A DNA stretch of 5,837 bases from an uncultured Bacteriovorax sp. (GCA_946482295.1 CAMLRB010000218.1:1-5837), one strand, 5' to 3'. Counted from the first letter of the stretch, positions 1 to 5,032 are shown. Program-made: numbers and translations. The notes: a model not told the origin generated them from the sequence alone.

Positions 1-545
1 CATGCCTTCGGCTCCTTTCCTACTGCGAACACATTCTTTAGTACAATTGTATTTTCAACGTCTGTGAAGCTTGAAAGGTTAAAATTGCCAGGGTTATCAA
101 TGTGAGCGGTAAAAAGCCTTTCGTAACCGCTAGGAAAAGGAAGAACAACAGTGTTGGCATTTTTTAGTTCAGCTGAATATTCACCTGTAACTACAAGCTC
201 TCGACCTTCTTTCGTTTGCCATTGAAGATCAAATTTGGTTAACGTTTTTTTTTCATTTGGCTCGAGCTGATTTAAAATTTTTAAAATTGATTCTTGCTTT
301 CCTTTTTTTAATAGTGACTTTTCAAGTTTTCCGTTTTCCGGTGACTGTAACGAATATTTTAGAGAAACTCGGATGCTTCCACTTGGTTTGAAGGTCATTT
401 CCTTTTCAATTTTCGAATAGTTTTTATTTTCAACGTCTGGATTGACTGCTTGAGGAACAAAGAGAGCATCAGCGATCGAATCTTGGGCACACGCCAACTG
501 AGTAAGTTGCGTGAGAACAACCAACCATTTAAGTCCGACAAACAT
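1..545 (-). CDS. Secreted protein of unknown function, 5' part only (C-terminus beyond window)
   Basis: An uninterrupted minus-strand frame runs from an ATG at 545 off the left edge, giving the first 181 residues. The start is supported by GAGGAG ending 6 nt upstream. Residues 1-20 look like a signal peptide: a short N-terminus with Lys6, a hydrophobic stretch WLVVLTQLTQLA, and an Ala-Cys-Ala site suited to signal peptidase I before Gln21. Cys19 could instead be lipidated, but the residues before it do not form a good lipobox. The mature part is charged and probably beta-rich, with several alternating hydrophobic strands (for example GSIRVSLKYSL and RELVVTGEYSAEL). I do not recognise the family; a faint resemblance to the beta-rich part of DUF3857/transglutaminase-like envelope proteins is a guess. 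It is probably exported to the periplasm or outer surface. It seems unrelated to the array to its right, from which 383 gene-free bases separate it. Confidence 0.8.
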   Translation of the reverse strand, partial: MFVGLKWLVVLTQLTQLACAQDSIADALFVPQAVNPDVENKNYSKIEKEMTFKPSGSIRVSLKYSLQSPENGKLEKSLLKKGKQESILKILNQLEPNEKKTLTKFDLQWQTKEGRELVVTGEYSAELKNANTVVLPFPSGYERLFTAHIDNPGNFNLSSFTDVENTIVLKNVFAVGKEPKA

Positions 546-928
546 CCTAAGCTCCTCTATTCAAAAATCTATTCGCTAATGAATATCGAAACTTTTGGTA
601 AAAATGTTTAGTCCAAATCTAAAATTAGTACTACATTTTATCACTCTGTGGATCGTAAAAAATAGAAGGAGAAGCGTATCTCCTCTCGACCAAGGTCCGG
701 GGCACAGGAGAGAATGGATTCATCCCCTCATCAAAAAAGTAACGGGCACTCAAGCGGTGAAGGCCAGAAATGTTTGAGCGAAACGCCACCAATGACGAGA
801 TAAGCACGTCACGATAGAAACACGTGAAAGTAGAATGCCGTCATTGCTTAAAAATTCGGCAATAGAGTTGTATTAATTTTTATGTGTCGGTGACAACAAA
901 TAAACCTATTAATTAAATTTAATTCCAA
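546..928. other. Gene-free interval with a structured, less AT-rich core
   Basis: No convincing gene is present. A 60-codon plus-strand frame from a TTG at 595 to 777 has no good ribosome binding site and an unlikely composition, so I do not call it. Roughly 660-850 is visibly less AT-rich than its surroundings and contains inverted repeats: AGGAGA/TCTCCT at 667-684 with a 6-nt loop, and a larger nested pair at 790-846. The part nearest 546 should hold the promoter of the leftward secreted-protein gene, but I could not pick out a clear -35/-10 pair. The right part (850-928) is very AT-rich and lies downstream of the 126-aa gene. Confidence 0.5.
790..846. repeat. Nested inverted repeat (possible structured RNA or decayed mobile end)
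   Basis: CAATGACG at 790-797 pairs perfectly with CGTCATTG at 839-846. Inside it, CACGT at 805-809 pairs with ACGTG at 822-826 around a 12-nt loop. The two stems are separated by unequal internal loops of 7 and 12 nt. There is no T-tract on either side, so it is not a standard terminator. Its function is unknown. Confidence 0.45.
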
Positions 929-1309
929 CTATTTTGAATAATTCTCGAACATTTTATCAACTATATTTTCAATTTCATTAATGTTCAAAATTTTATATTT
1001 TTTTAATAATATAGTTCTAAAATTTAAAATCAGCGGGTCATCAATCGTTTTTTTTAAAAGTATGTAATCTATATTGACTGACCAATATTCATATTGAGTT
1101 AACCATTTATTCAAGTCTATGCCACGTTTGAAAAAGTAGCCTGGTGTATGCTCAACAGCTTCTTCCAAATCTTCAAAAACAACTTGGCCTAGTTCACCAT
1201 AACTCGTAAATTGAAATTCATGACGTTTTAATTCAGTATAATTAATTTTTCCTTCTAAAACTTTCATAATAATAGCTTCATACTTTAAAAGAGGATGATT
1301 ATTATTCAT
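929..1309 (-). CDS. Small soluble protein, probable immunity protein for the adjoining toxin tail
   Basis: This 126-aa protein starts with ATG at 1309 and ends with TAG at 929. The ATG directly follows the TAA stop of the orphan toxin-tail frame (1310-1312) with no gap, the typical toxin-immunity arrangement of Rhs and contact-dependent polymorphic toxin loci. The protein has no signal peptide or membrane helix. It is acidic in the middle (FEDLEEAVEHTPGYFF) and lysine-rich and probably helical at the C-terminus. A GGGG stretch in the upstream frame, about 7 nt before the ATG, may act as a weak ribosome binding site, and translational coupling to the toxin frame is likely. I do not recognise the family. 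The immunity role rests on position and size, not on a motif. It would act in the cytoplasm by binding the toxin domain. Confidence 0.75.
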   Translation of the reverse strand: MNNNHPLLKYEAIIMKVLEGKINYTELKRHEFQFTSYGELGQVVFEDLEEAVEHTPGYFFKRGIDLNKWLTQYEYWSVNIDYILLKKTIDDPLILNFRTILLKKYKILNINEIENIVDKMFENYSK

Positions 1310-1504
1310 TTATTTGCCCCATGGCCAATGTTTAACTTTTCCTGGAATATCGATGTGCGGACGATTTTTGTCGCCGAACTTATGCCAATCTATTCTTCCA
1401 ATATTTTTTCCAGCCTTGTCTAAGCCGATTCCACCTCCGCCTGCCCTAGGATAATTTCTAAACCATACCTCATACCCTGCCTTTGAAGCTCCACCTGCAA
1501 AAGA
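1310..1504 (-). pseudogene. Orphan C-terminal tail of a polymorphic (Rhs-type) toxin, no start codon
   Basis: A minus-strand frame is open from 1555 to the TAA at 1310-1312 but contains no ATG, GTG or TTG start. Its last 64 residues (from 1504) read like the end of a secreted polymorphic toxin: Gly-rich YPRAGGGGIGLDKAGK, then IGRIDWHKFGDKNRPHIDIP and a terminal KHWPWGK. The two histidines in DWHKF and RPHIDIP and the closing HWPW are features I associate with tips of Rhs-type toxins; I cannot name the exact toxin family. The recognisable part begins exactly where the hairpin repeat ends (1505). The upstream half of the toxin domain and any RHS core are missing, so this is a displaced tip left by recombination or a donor cassette for tip exchange. 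The stop codon abuts the ATG of the following 126-aa gene. Confidence 0.7.
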
Positions 1505-1546
1505 GGTTCCAACACACCTTTCGGGTTGCTCTGTGTAATTGGAACC
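1505..1546. repeat. Short hairpin at left end of repeat copy A
   Basis: Outer arms GGTTCCAA and TTGGAACC are perfectly complementary, and the stem continues through ACAC/GTGT with a small bulge around a 15-nt loop. It has no T-tract, so terminator function is unlikely. The toxin-tail coding similarity starts immediately to its left. Confidence 0.75.
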
Positions 1547-1692
1547 TTTATCAAATTATCTACTAAACGTGAGAAGTAATAAATCGTTTTCTTCATTACC
1601 TAATAAATCAAACCACAACTCATCCTGAGTTTTCTTGCGTGGATGATGGACTAATGATTCAAGTGGACGATGACTCTTTCGAATAACTGAGA

Positions 1693-1753
1693 TCCAACAC
1701 ACTTTTCGGATTGCTATGTTATAAACGCTGTTTGTCCCGATAAGTGTGTTGGA
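1693..1753. repeat. Long hairpin at right end of repeat copy A
   Basis: TCCAACACACTTTTCGG at 1693-1709 pairs with CCGATAAGTGTGTTGGA at 1737-1753 with one mismatch, leaving a 27-nt loop. The same hairpin recurs in copy B (3416-3476) with changes in both arms that leave most pairs intact, and as a shorter version in copy C. Confidence 0.8.
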
Positions 1754-1757
1754 ACTT

Positions 1758-2189
1758 TCAGTTGGAAGAATTCTTAAATTTAATTAAATCTGCATAATCT
1801 GGATGTTCGGCATTTAATTTATTAAGAATTTGCTCTAAATTTCTAATTGACTTAAATAAACCTAAAATAAGAATGCAATTGCCATTTGATTCATAAAGAT
1901 ACACTCTTCGCTTTTTTATTTTAAACCTTACTTCACCCCATTCAATAAATCTCCTCTTCAACCCCCAAAACTTAACCACATGAACACCCTGTTCATCAAT
2001 CAATTGATAAATCGGAGATATTTTCAAGTTCGTAAGTGGTGGGGTAATAAGAAATACAAAAGTCAAAATTACACTAATGGCAAGTGAAATCATAATATCA
2101 TTTCGTTCAAACAGAACATAAACCATAAATGGAAGAATTATAAGTTTCGCTAAAATGGTAGGCTTATACTCTTCATAAATTAAGTGCAT
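1758..2189 (-). CDS. Two-helix membrane protein with possible PH-like domain
   Basis: This 143-aa protein starts with ATG at 2189, preceded by AAGGAAA about 7 nt upstream. Two membrane segments lie at about residues 11-28 and 31-50, joined by a very short charged turn (ERND), so both ends should face the cytoplasm. Residues about 60-127 look like a small beta-rich domain: YQLIDEQGVHV, then FWGLKRRFIEWGEV, KKRRVYLYE and a final helix SIRNLEQILNKL. This layout recalls YcxB-like or bacterial PH domains seen in small membrane proteins, some of which are immunity proteins; I did not confirm it. The stop TGA (1758-1760) lies within the tail of repeat copy A, so the last two or three residues may be repeat-derived and the original C-terminus lost. 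A candidate orphan immunity gene of the array. Confidence 0.75.
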   Translation of the reverse strand: MHLIYEEYKPTILAKLIILPFMVYVLFERNDIMISLAISVILTFVFLITPPLTNLKISPIYQLIDEQGVHVVKFWGLKRRFIEWGEVRFKIKKRRVYLYESNGNCILILGLFKSIRNLEQILNKLNAEHPDYADLIKFKNSSN

Positions 2190-2237
2190 ACTTTATTTCC
2201 TTTTTTTAATCACCAATCTTTTCAACTGTAATTTCTC

Positions 2238-2318
2238 AAAGAGGATCCAGCCAACGCACCTTTCGGGGTCATATGTTATAAATGCCGTTAGTCCCGATGA
2301 TTGTATGGAAACTTTCTG
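2238..2318 (-). repeat. Hairpin repeat, short copy C
   Basis: This copy starts like the left end of the long copies (AAAGAGG, then TCCAGCCAACGCACCTTTCGG) and ends like their right end (TTATAAATGCCGTTAGTCCCGAT, quoted here in part as GTTAGTCCCGAT, then ATGGAAACTTTC). The roughly 186-bp middle unit is absent. The arms still pair as an imperfect hairpin (2246-2267 with 2293-2309). It separates the 143-aa gene from the 155-aa gene. Confidence 0.7.
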
Positions 2319-2359
2319 CTGATGTCTAATGAGCCAAAGATTGAATTCTCTTGGTACTA

Positions 2360-2827
2360 TTATTTACTATTTGGAAAAAACTTTGGGGGCCCTAAAATTT
2401 TTGTAACTTTCGTTACGACCTTATTTTCAAGCTTTAATTTTTGTATTTTGAAATCCATGTTCCTCTTTGATAGAGTCTCGATCAATTTACCACAGCCCGG
2501 TATATAGATTTTGTCTTTAGAATCATCCAACGACATGATAAACAACCAGTCTCCATCACTTAAATCCAAAGGGTATGCCAGTGCATCGTTGTTATACTTT
2601 AACCTTGTATTCGTCATTGGTTGAAACTCAATAACTCTATCAAGTGGATGCCAAGACTTTTCTACTTTTAGAAAAAATTTATTATCTCTAACTTGTACAG
2701 TTCCAAAAGCTATCGTTTTAGCCTTTTTTGAAAGATCTATATATCCCGAGGGAGCAAAGCATGTAGATGCGAACAGCGGAAAGATCGGTATTAGAGCTAA
2801 CGAAAATATATGTAATTTATAATTCAA
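2360..2827 (-). CDS. Secreted protein of unknown function, possible NTR/TIMP-like fold
   Basis: This 155-aa protein starts at a TTG (2825-2827) behind a strong GGAGG 8 nt upstream; no ATG fits better. Residues 1-25 form a signal peptide (MNYKLHIFSLALIPIFPLFA, then STCFA), with cleavage likely near Ala25; lipidation of Cys23 is less likely. The mature protein has strands in the order AKTIAFGTVQVRDN, FFLKVEKSW, DRVIEFQ, then DGDWLFIMSLDDSKD and IPGCGK. The pattern of an N-terminal Cys, a G.V strand, a V..SW strand, a GDWLF segment and a late GCG resembles small bacterial proteins with an NTR/TIMP-like OB fold, but the similarity is by eye only. It lies between repeat copy C and the 81-aa membrane gene, in the same direction. 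A periplasmic immunity role is possible from context but unproven. Confidence 0.75.
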   Translation of the reverse strand: MNYKLHIFSLALIPIFPLFASTCFAPSGYIDLSKKAKTIAFGTVQVRDNKFFLKVEKSWHPLDRVIEFQPMTNTRLKYNNDALAYPLDLSDGDWLFIMSLDDSKDKIYIPGCGKLIETLSKRNMDFKIQKLKLENKVVTKVTKILGPPKFFPNSK

Positions 2828-2951
2828 TTTTTATTCCTCCGTTAATTCTAAACCATGAATGAATTTTTTTTGATAAACCCACCTAAAAAGAAGTTCCAAG
2901 CTGAAACCTCATTCTAGATAATCTTAAAAACTAGAGAGATAATATACCTTT
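2828..2951. other. AT-rich gap with a small remnant of a repeat/toxin junction
   Basis: No gene is visible in these 124 bases. On the minus strand, 2899-2878 reads TTGGAACTTCTTTTT followed by AGGTGGG, close to the junction of copy A with the toxin tail (TTGGAACCTCTTTTGCAGG then TGG). It may be the decayed edge of a former module between the 155-aa and 81-aa genes. The rest holds only the ribosome binding site of the 155-aa gene. Confidence 0.4.
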
Positions 2952-3197
2952 TCAAGACTTGGGATTTTTTTTAAGCATCAAATATTTTGATATCGACCAA
3001 TACATAAGATAATTACCAAAAAGAAATTGGGCTAGAAAAAACAAAACGAATAGAAAAAAACCTAAGTACCATCCAGGACGAATGCAAAAATCATTTCCTA
3101 AATCACAATCTTTAAAAAGTATTTTATAACCTCCTCCCCCCATAACAATTAAAAAATTTGCAGAAAGATACCCTATAACTATTTGAATTCTTTTCAT
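2952..3197 (-). CDS. Small membrane protein, unknown
   Basis: This 81-aa protein starts with ATG at 3197. A GGAG lies about 12 nt upstream, further than ideal. A first hydrophobic segment (about residues 5-24, IQIVIGYLSANFLIVMGGG) and a stronger second one (about 42-65, GWYLGFFLFVLFFLAQFLFG) flank a loop with Cys31 and Cys38, which could form a disulfide if the loop is periplasmic. The C-terminus is lysine-rich and probably cytoplasmic. The family is not recognised. Repeat copy B begins about 20 bp upstream of its start. Size, membrane location and position fit an orphan immunity protein, as an inference only. Confidence 0.65.
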   Translation of the reverse strand: MKRIQIVIGYLSANFLIVMGGGGYKILFKDCDLGNDFCIRPGWYLGFFLFVLFFLAQFLFGNYLMYWSISKYLMLKKNPKS

Positions 3198-3218
3198 GCT
3201 TTACATCACTCCACGACA

Positions 3219-3486
3219 GAAGAGAGTTTCCAGCCAACACCTTTCGGACTGCTCTGTGTTGCTGGAACCTTTATGAAATTATCTACTAATTGTGAGAAGT
3301 AATAAAACGTTTTCTTCATTCCCCAATAAATCAGACCACAACTCATTCTGAGTTTTCTTGCGTGGTTGATGGACTAACGGTTCAATTGGACGATGACTAT
3401 TTCGAATAACAGAGGTCCAACACTCATTTCGGATTGCTACGTGATAAACGCTGTTAGTCCCGATAATAGTGTTGGAACTTTCAGTT
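3219..3486 (-). repeat. Hairpin repeat, long copy B
   Basis: This is the second long copy, about 90% identical by eye to copy A in the middle, with some 15 differences over 155 bases. Its left hairpin (3228-3267) pairs TTCCAGCCAACAC with GTGTTGCTGGAA, leaving one unpaired C. Its right hairpin pairs 3416-3432 with 3460-3476. The minus-strand frame seen in copy A is also open here, ending at the matching position (…LLGNEENVLLLLTISR), but has no start codon and most differences change the amino acid. It lies between the 96-aa and 81-aa genes and covers the whole gap of nearly 300 bases. Confidence 0.8.
3416..3476. repeat. Long hairpin at right end of repeat copy B
   Basis: TCCAACACT pairs perfectly with AGTGTTGGA, followed by a 4-nt internal mismatch and a second short stem TCGG/CCGA. 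The layout is the same as in copy A (1693-1753), with the outer arms most conserved. Confidence 0.75.
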
Positions 3487-3496
3487 AGTAATTCCC

Positions 3497-3787
3497 TTAT
3501 TCAAATCGATTTCCGCACTTAGAACATGAATCCGCACTTCCTGCTCTATTCAAGTAATCCCAATAAAAGTGATGGTTGCAAATTGGGCACTTAATCTGAC
3601 GAAATATAAAAATGGGTACTACTATTCCAATAAAAAAACATAATCCTGTAACCAGGAATTCATGTTTTCCTAATTGCATCCCATCGGTATTTGACAAATA
3701 AATGCCTGCTCCGCCGAACAAGAATAGAATAGTTGAAGCCAGATAAAATTTTAATGAATGTTTCTTTAGAACATATTTGAGAATCAT
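3497..3787 (-). CDS. Membrane protein with C-terminal zinc ribbon
   Basis: This 96-aa protein starts with ATG at 3787, with AAGGATG about 5 nt upstream. Two membrane segments lie at about residues 14-31 (FYLASTILFLFGGAGIYL) and 44-62 (FLVTGLCFFIGIVVPIFIF). The C-terminal part has Cys67-Pro-Ile-Cys70 and Cys88-Ser-Lys-Cys91, a four-cysteine zinc-ribbon pattern of the rubredoxin-knuckle type. With both termini in the cytoplasm the ribbon would face the cytoplasm. It is not a recognised family; similar small helix-helix-ribbon proteins occur widely as uncharacterised proteins. Its stop (3497) is only 10 bp from the end of repeat copy B, and a repeat fragment lies 16 bp upstream of its start. A candidate orphan immunity gene by position. 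Confidence 0.75.
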   Translation of the reverse strand: MILKYVLKKHSLKFYLASTILFLFGGAGIYLSNTDGMQLGKHEFLVTGLCFFIGIVVPIFIFRQIKCPICNHHFYWDYLNRAGSADSCSKCGNRFE

Positions 3788-3802
3788 TTTTTACATCCTT
3801 GT

Positions 3803-3836
3803 CTGTGATAAACGCTGCTAGTCCCGATAAGTGTGT
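3803..3836 (-). repeat. Fragment of the hairpin repeat
   Basis: CTGTGATAAACGCTGCTAG then TCCCGATAAGTGTGTG matches the loop and right arm of the long hairpin in copies A and B. The left arm is replaced by unrelated sequence leading into the 96-aa gene, and the IS30 element begins 16 bp to the right. Confidence 0.75.
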
Positions 3837-3851
3837 GGGCTGGATTCGCGT

Positions 3852-3865
3852 TGCCAGTGCAACTT
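3852..3865. repeat. Left terminal inverted repeat of the IS30 element
   Basis: This 14-bp sequence is the exact reverse complement of 4840-4853. It lies 67 bp before the preferred transposase start. Confidence 0.8.
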
Positions 3866-3932
3866 CGGTAATTGAAAAAAGGACACCCAAGTCCTATGCT
3901 TAAATTACCACATTAAAGTAAAGGAGTTGCAC

Positions 3933-4859
3933 TTGAAAAAGTACTCGAGGGTGTCGTATGAAGTACGATGCCAAATCAACGCGTATTTGGAAACAAAAAT
4001 CTCTATTCCCGTCATCGCAAAACGTTTGGGGTTTCACAAATCCACCATTTATCGTGAGATAAAAAGAAACAGTTACTGGAATCTTTATCGACCGGTTTTT
4101 GCCAATCAGCAGGCGCAAAGACGATTCAAGGCCTGCAAACGCAAAACTAAAATCTATGGAAGCGTTGAAAAAATTGTTCAATCCGGTCTAAAAGAAGGTT
4201 GGAGTCCTGAACAAGTTGCTTGCCGTATTCGATTCGAGAAAATTACAAATCTTAGTCACGAAACGGTTTATCGTTATACGCGTTTAAATCCACAATTTAG
4301 ACAATATCTTCGTTGGTATAAACGAACAGGTTATGGTCGGTATCGACAGAGACTTGAACGTCCTTTTTGGATGAAAAGTATTAAACATCGGCCTGCTATT
4401 GTGGATAGAAGATCAAGAATTGGAGATTGGGAAAGAGATACAATGTACATTAAGGATCGAAAAACGATTCTAGTTCTAACAGAAAGAAAAACACGTTACA
4501 CATTACTTTCAAAATTAGACACACATCAAGCAAGAGAAGTTGCGGCTAAAACAACAAGCTTACTAAAAGAAACGGGTAGAAAAGTATTTACCGTAACCAA
4601 TGATAATGGTGGTGAGTTTAGATTTAAAGAGAAAGAACCTTATCAAGTGTACTGGTGTGAACCACATAAACCTCAACAACGAGGCTCAGTTGAAAACACC
4701 ATTGGAACAATCAGACGATATATAAAACGCGATACAGATGTTAAAGATATAAATTTTGAAAGGATGATCAAGATATTAAACTTGAAGCCTCGAAAGGTGC
4801 TTGACTACCAAACACCTTATGAGGTCTTCTATAATAAAAAAGTTGCACTGGCAGTGTGA
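3933..4859 (+). CDS. IS30-family transposase, full length
   Basis: This 308-aa DDE transposase moves the surrounding element. I prefer the TTG at 3933 because GGAG (3923-3926) lies 6 nt upstream; the in-frame TTG at 3927 directly abuts that site and would add only two residues. Residues about 3-48 form the IS30 N-terminal helix-turn-helix (IPVIAKRLGFHKSTIYREIKRN). The segment EGWSPEQVACRI (88-99) is also typical of the family. The catalytic core shows Asp169 (GDWERDT), Asp224 (TNDNGGEF) and Glu254 (QQRGSVENTIGTIRRYI), and closes with the usual RPRK-like motif KPRKVLDYQTPYEVF. The second Asp and the Glu are 29 residues apart, fewer than the 33 usual in IS30, owing to a shorter segment after NGGEF. 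No frameshift or stop is seen, so it may be active. The last codons overlap the right inverted repeat. Confidence 0.92.
   Translation: MKKYSRVSYEVRCQINAYLETKISIPVIAKRLGFHKSTIYREIKRNSYWNLYRPVFANQQAQRRFKACKRKTKIYGSVEKIVQSGLKEGWSPEQVACRIRFEKITNLSHETVYRYTRLNPQFRQYLRWYKRTGYGRYRQRLERPFWMKSIKHRPAIVDRRSRIGDWERDTMYIKDRKTILVLTERKTRYTLLSKLDTHQAREVAAKTTSLLKETGRKVFTVTNDNGGEFRFKEKEPYQVYWCEPHKPQQRGSVENTIGTIRRYIKRDTDVKDINFERMIKILNLKPRKVLDYQTPYEVFYNKKVALAV
4840..4853. repeat. Right terminal inverted repeat of the IS30 element
   Basis: AAGTTGCACTGGCA is the reverse complement of the left end. It lies within the last codons of the transposase (…KVALAV), a compact arrangement common in small insertion sequences. 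Confidence 0.8.
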
Positions 4860-4864
4860 AGATA

Positions 4865-4902
4865 GCTTGGAACTTTATGTATTTAACTAATGCGATAGAA
4901 GT
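4865..4902 (-). repeat. Decayed piece of the hairpin repeat to the right of the IS
   Basis: GCTTGGAACTTTATG followed by an ACTAATGCGATAGAAGTA-like stretch aligns with the left hairpin exit and the start of the middle unit in copies A and B (GCTGGAACCTTTATG … CTACTAATTGTGAGAAGTA). Several mismatches and small gaps are needed. Similarity fades after about 4902. Confidence 0.5.
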
Positions 4903-4968
4903 ACCTGAAAGTTTTTGGATGTAGTCCATCTTAATGAGTCACATCGAGGGTGTCTGTTATATAACAAA

Positions 4969-5007
4969 GGCCCTATGAAAAAACATAGGGCCGATTTTTT
5001 ATTTTTT
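4969..5007. terminator. Strong stem-loop terminator, probably bidirectional
   Basis: GGCCCTATG (4969-4977) and CATAGGGCC (4984-4992) form a perfect 9-bp stem with an AAAAAA loop. On the plus strand it is followed by GATTTTTTATTTTTT, an ideal rho-independent tail that would stop transcription leaving the IS. On the minus strand it follows the 39-aa ORF and the rhs gene but has a weaker tail (TTTGTTA), so it may also end that transcript, less efficiently. Confidence 0.85.
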
Positions 5008-5032
5008 AAGATGATTGCACCAAGTAAACCTA

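Larger units (their letters stand above)
1500..1763 (-). repeat. Hairpin repeat, long copy A
   Basis: This block is about 90% identical by eye over its central part to the block at 3219-3486. It carries a short hairpin at its left end (1505-1546, arms GGTTCCAA/TTGGAACC) and a long one at its right end (stem 1693-1709 with 1737-1753, 16 of 17 positions paired). The left part of each hairpin is also a direct repeat: 1503-1529 and 1689-1714 share GAG, CCAACACAC, TTTCGG and TTGC. The 186-bp repeat unit between them keeps a minus-strand frame ending at 1556 (…LLGNEENDLLLLTFSR) that lacks a convincing start. The tail ACTTTCAGTT supplies the stop codon of the 143-aa gene. It lies between the toxin tail and that gene. 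Confidence 0.8.
3852..4853 (+). mobile_element. IS30-family insertion sequence, about 1.0 kb
   Basis: The ends are perfect 14-bp inverted repeats: TGCCAGTGCAACTT at 3852-3865 and its complement at 4840-4853. Weak similarity continues inward. A GT dinucleotide on both sides (3850-3851, 4854-4855) is a possible 2-bp target duplication, in line with the 2-3 bp known for IS30. The single transposase gene nearly fills the element, and its last six bases extend past the right end. The 1002-bp length is near the lower end for the family. The element runs opposite to all neighbouring genes and sits among fragments of the hairpin repeat. Confidence 0.85.

Noticed and set aside
595..777. 60-codon plus-strand frame from a TTG
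   Set aside because: It lacks a good ribosome binding site, has no recognisable protein features and crosses a structured, gene-free interval.
1505..1546. Rho-independent terminator at the short hairpin of copy A
   Set aside because: The stem is good, but no T-tract follows it on either strand.
2301..2507. 68-codon plus-strand frame
   Set aside because: It overlaps the 155-aa secreted protein on the opposite strand, which has a strong ribosome binding site and signal peptide.
1500..3486. CRISPR array
   Set aside because: The repeat copies are few, long, unequal in length and irregularly spaced around genes; there are no uniform spacers and no cas genes.
3660..3890. 76-codon minus-strand frame
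   Set aside because: It overlaps the 96-aa membrane/zinc-ribbon gene in another frame and runs into the IS end; it is a shadow.
3900..4181. 93-codon minus-strand frame inside the IS
   Set aside because: It is antisense to the well-supported transposase helix-turn-helix region.
3882..4955. GACACCC (3882) and GGGTGTC (4949) as alternative IS ends
   Set aside because: One lies 30 bp inside the left end and the other about 96 bp outside the right end; the 14-bp repeats at 3852 and 4840 fit the transposase gene far better.
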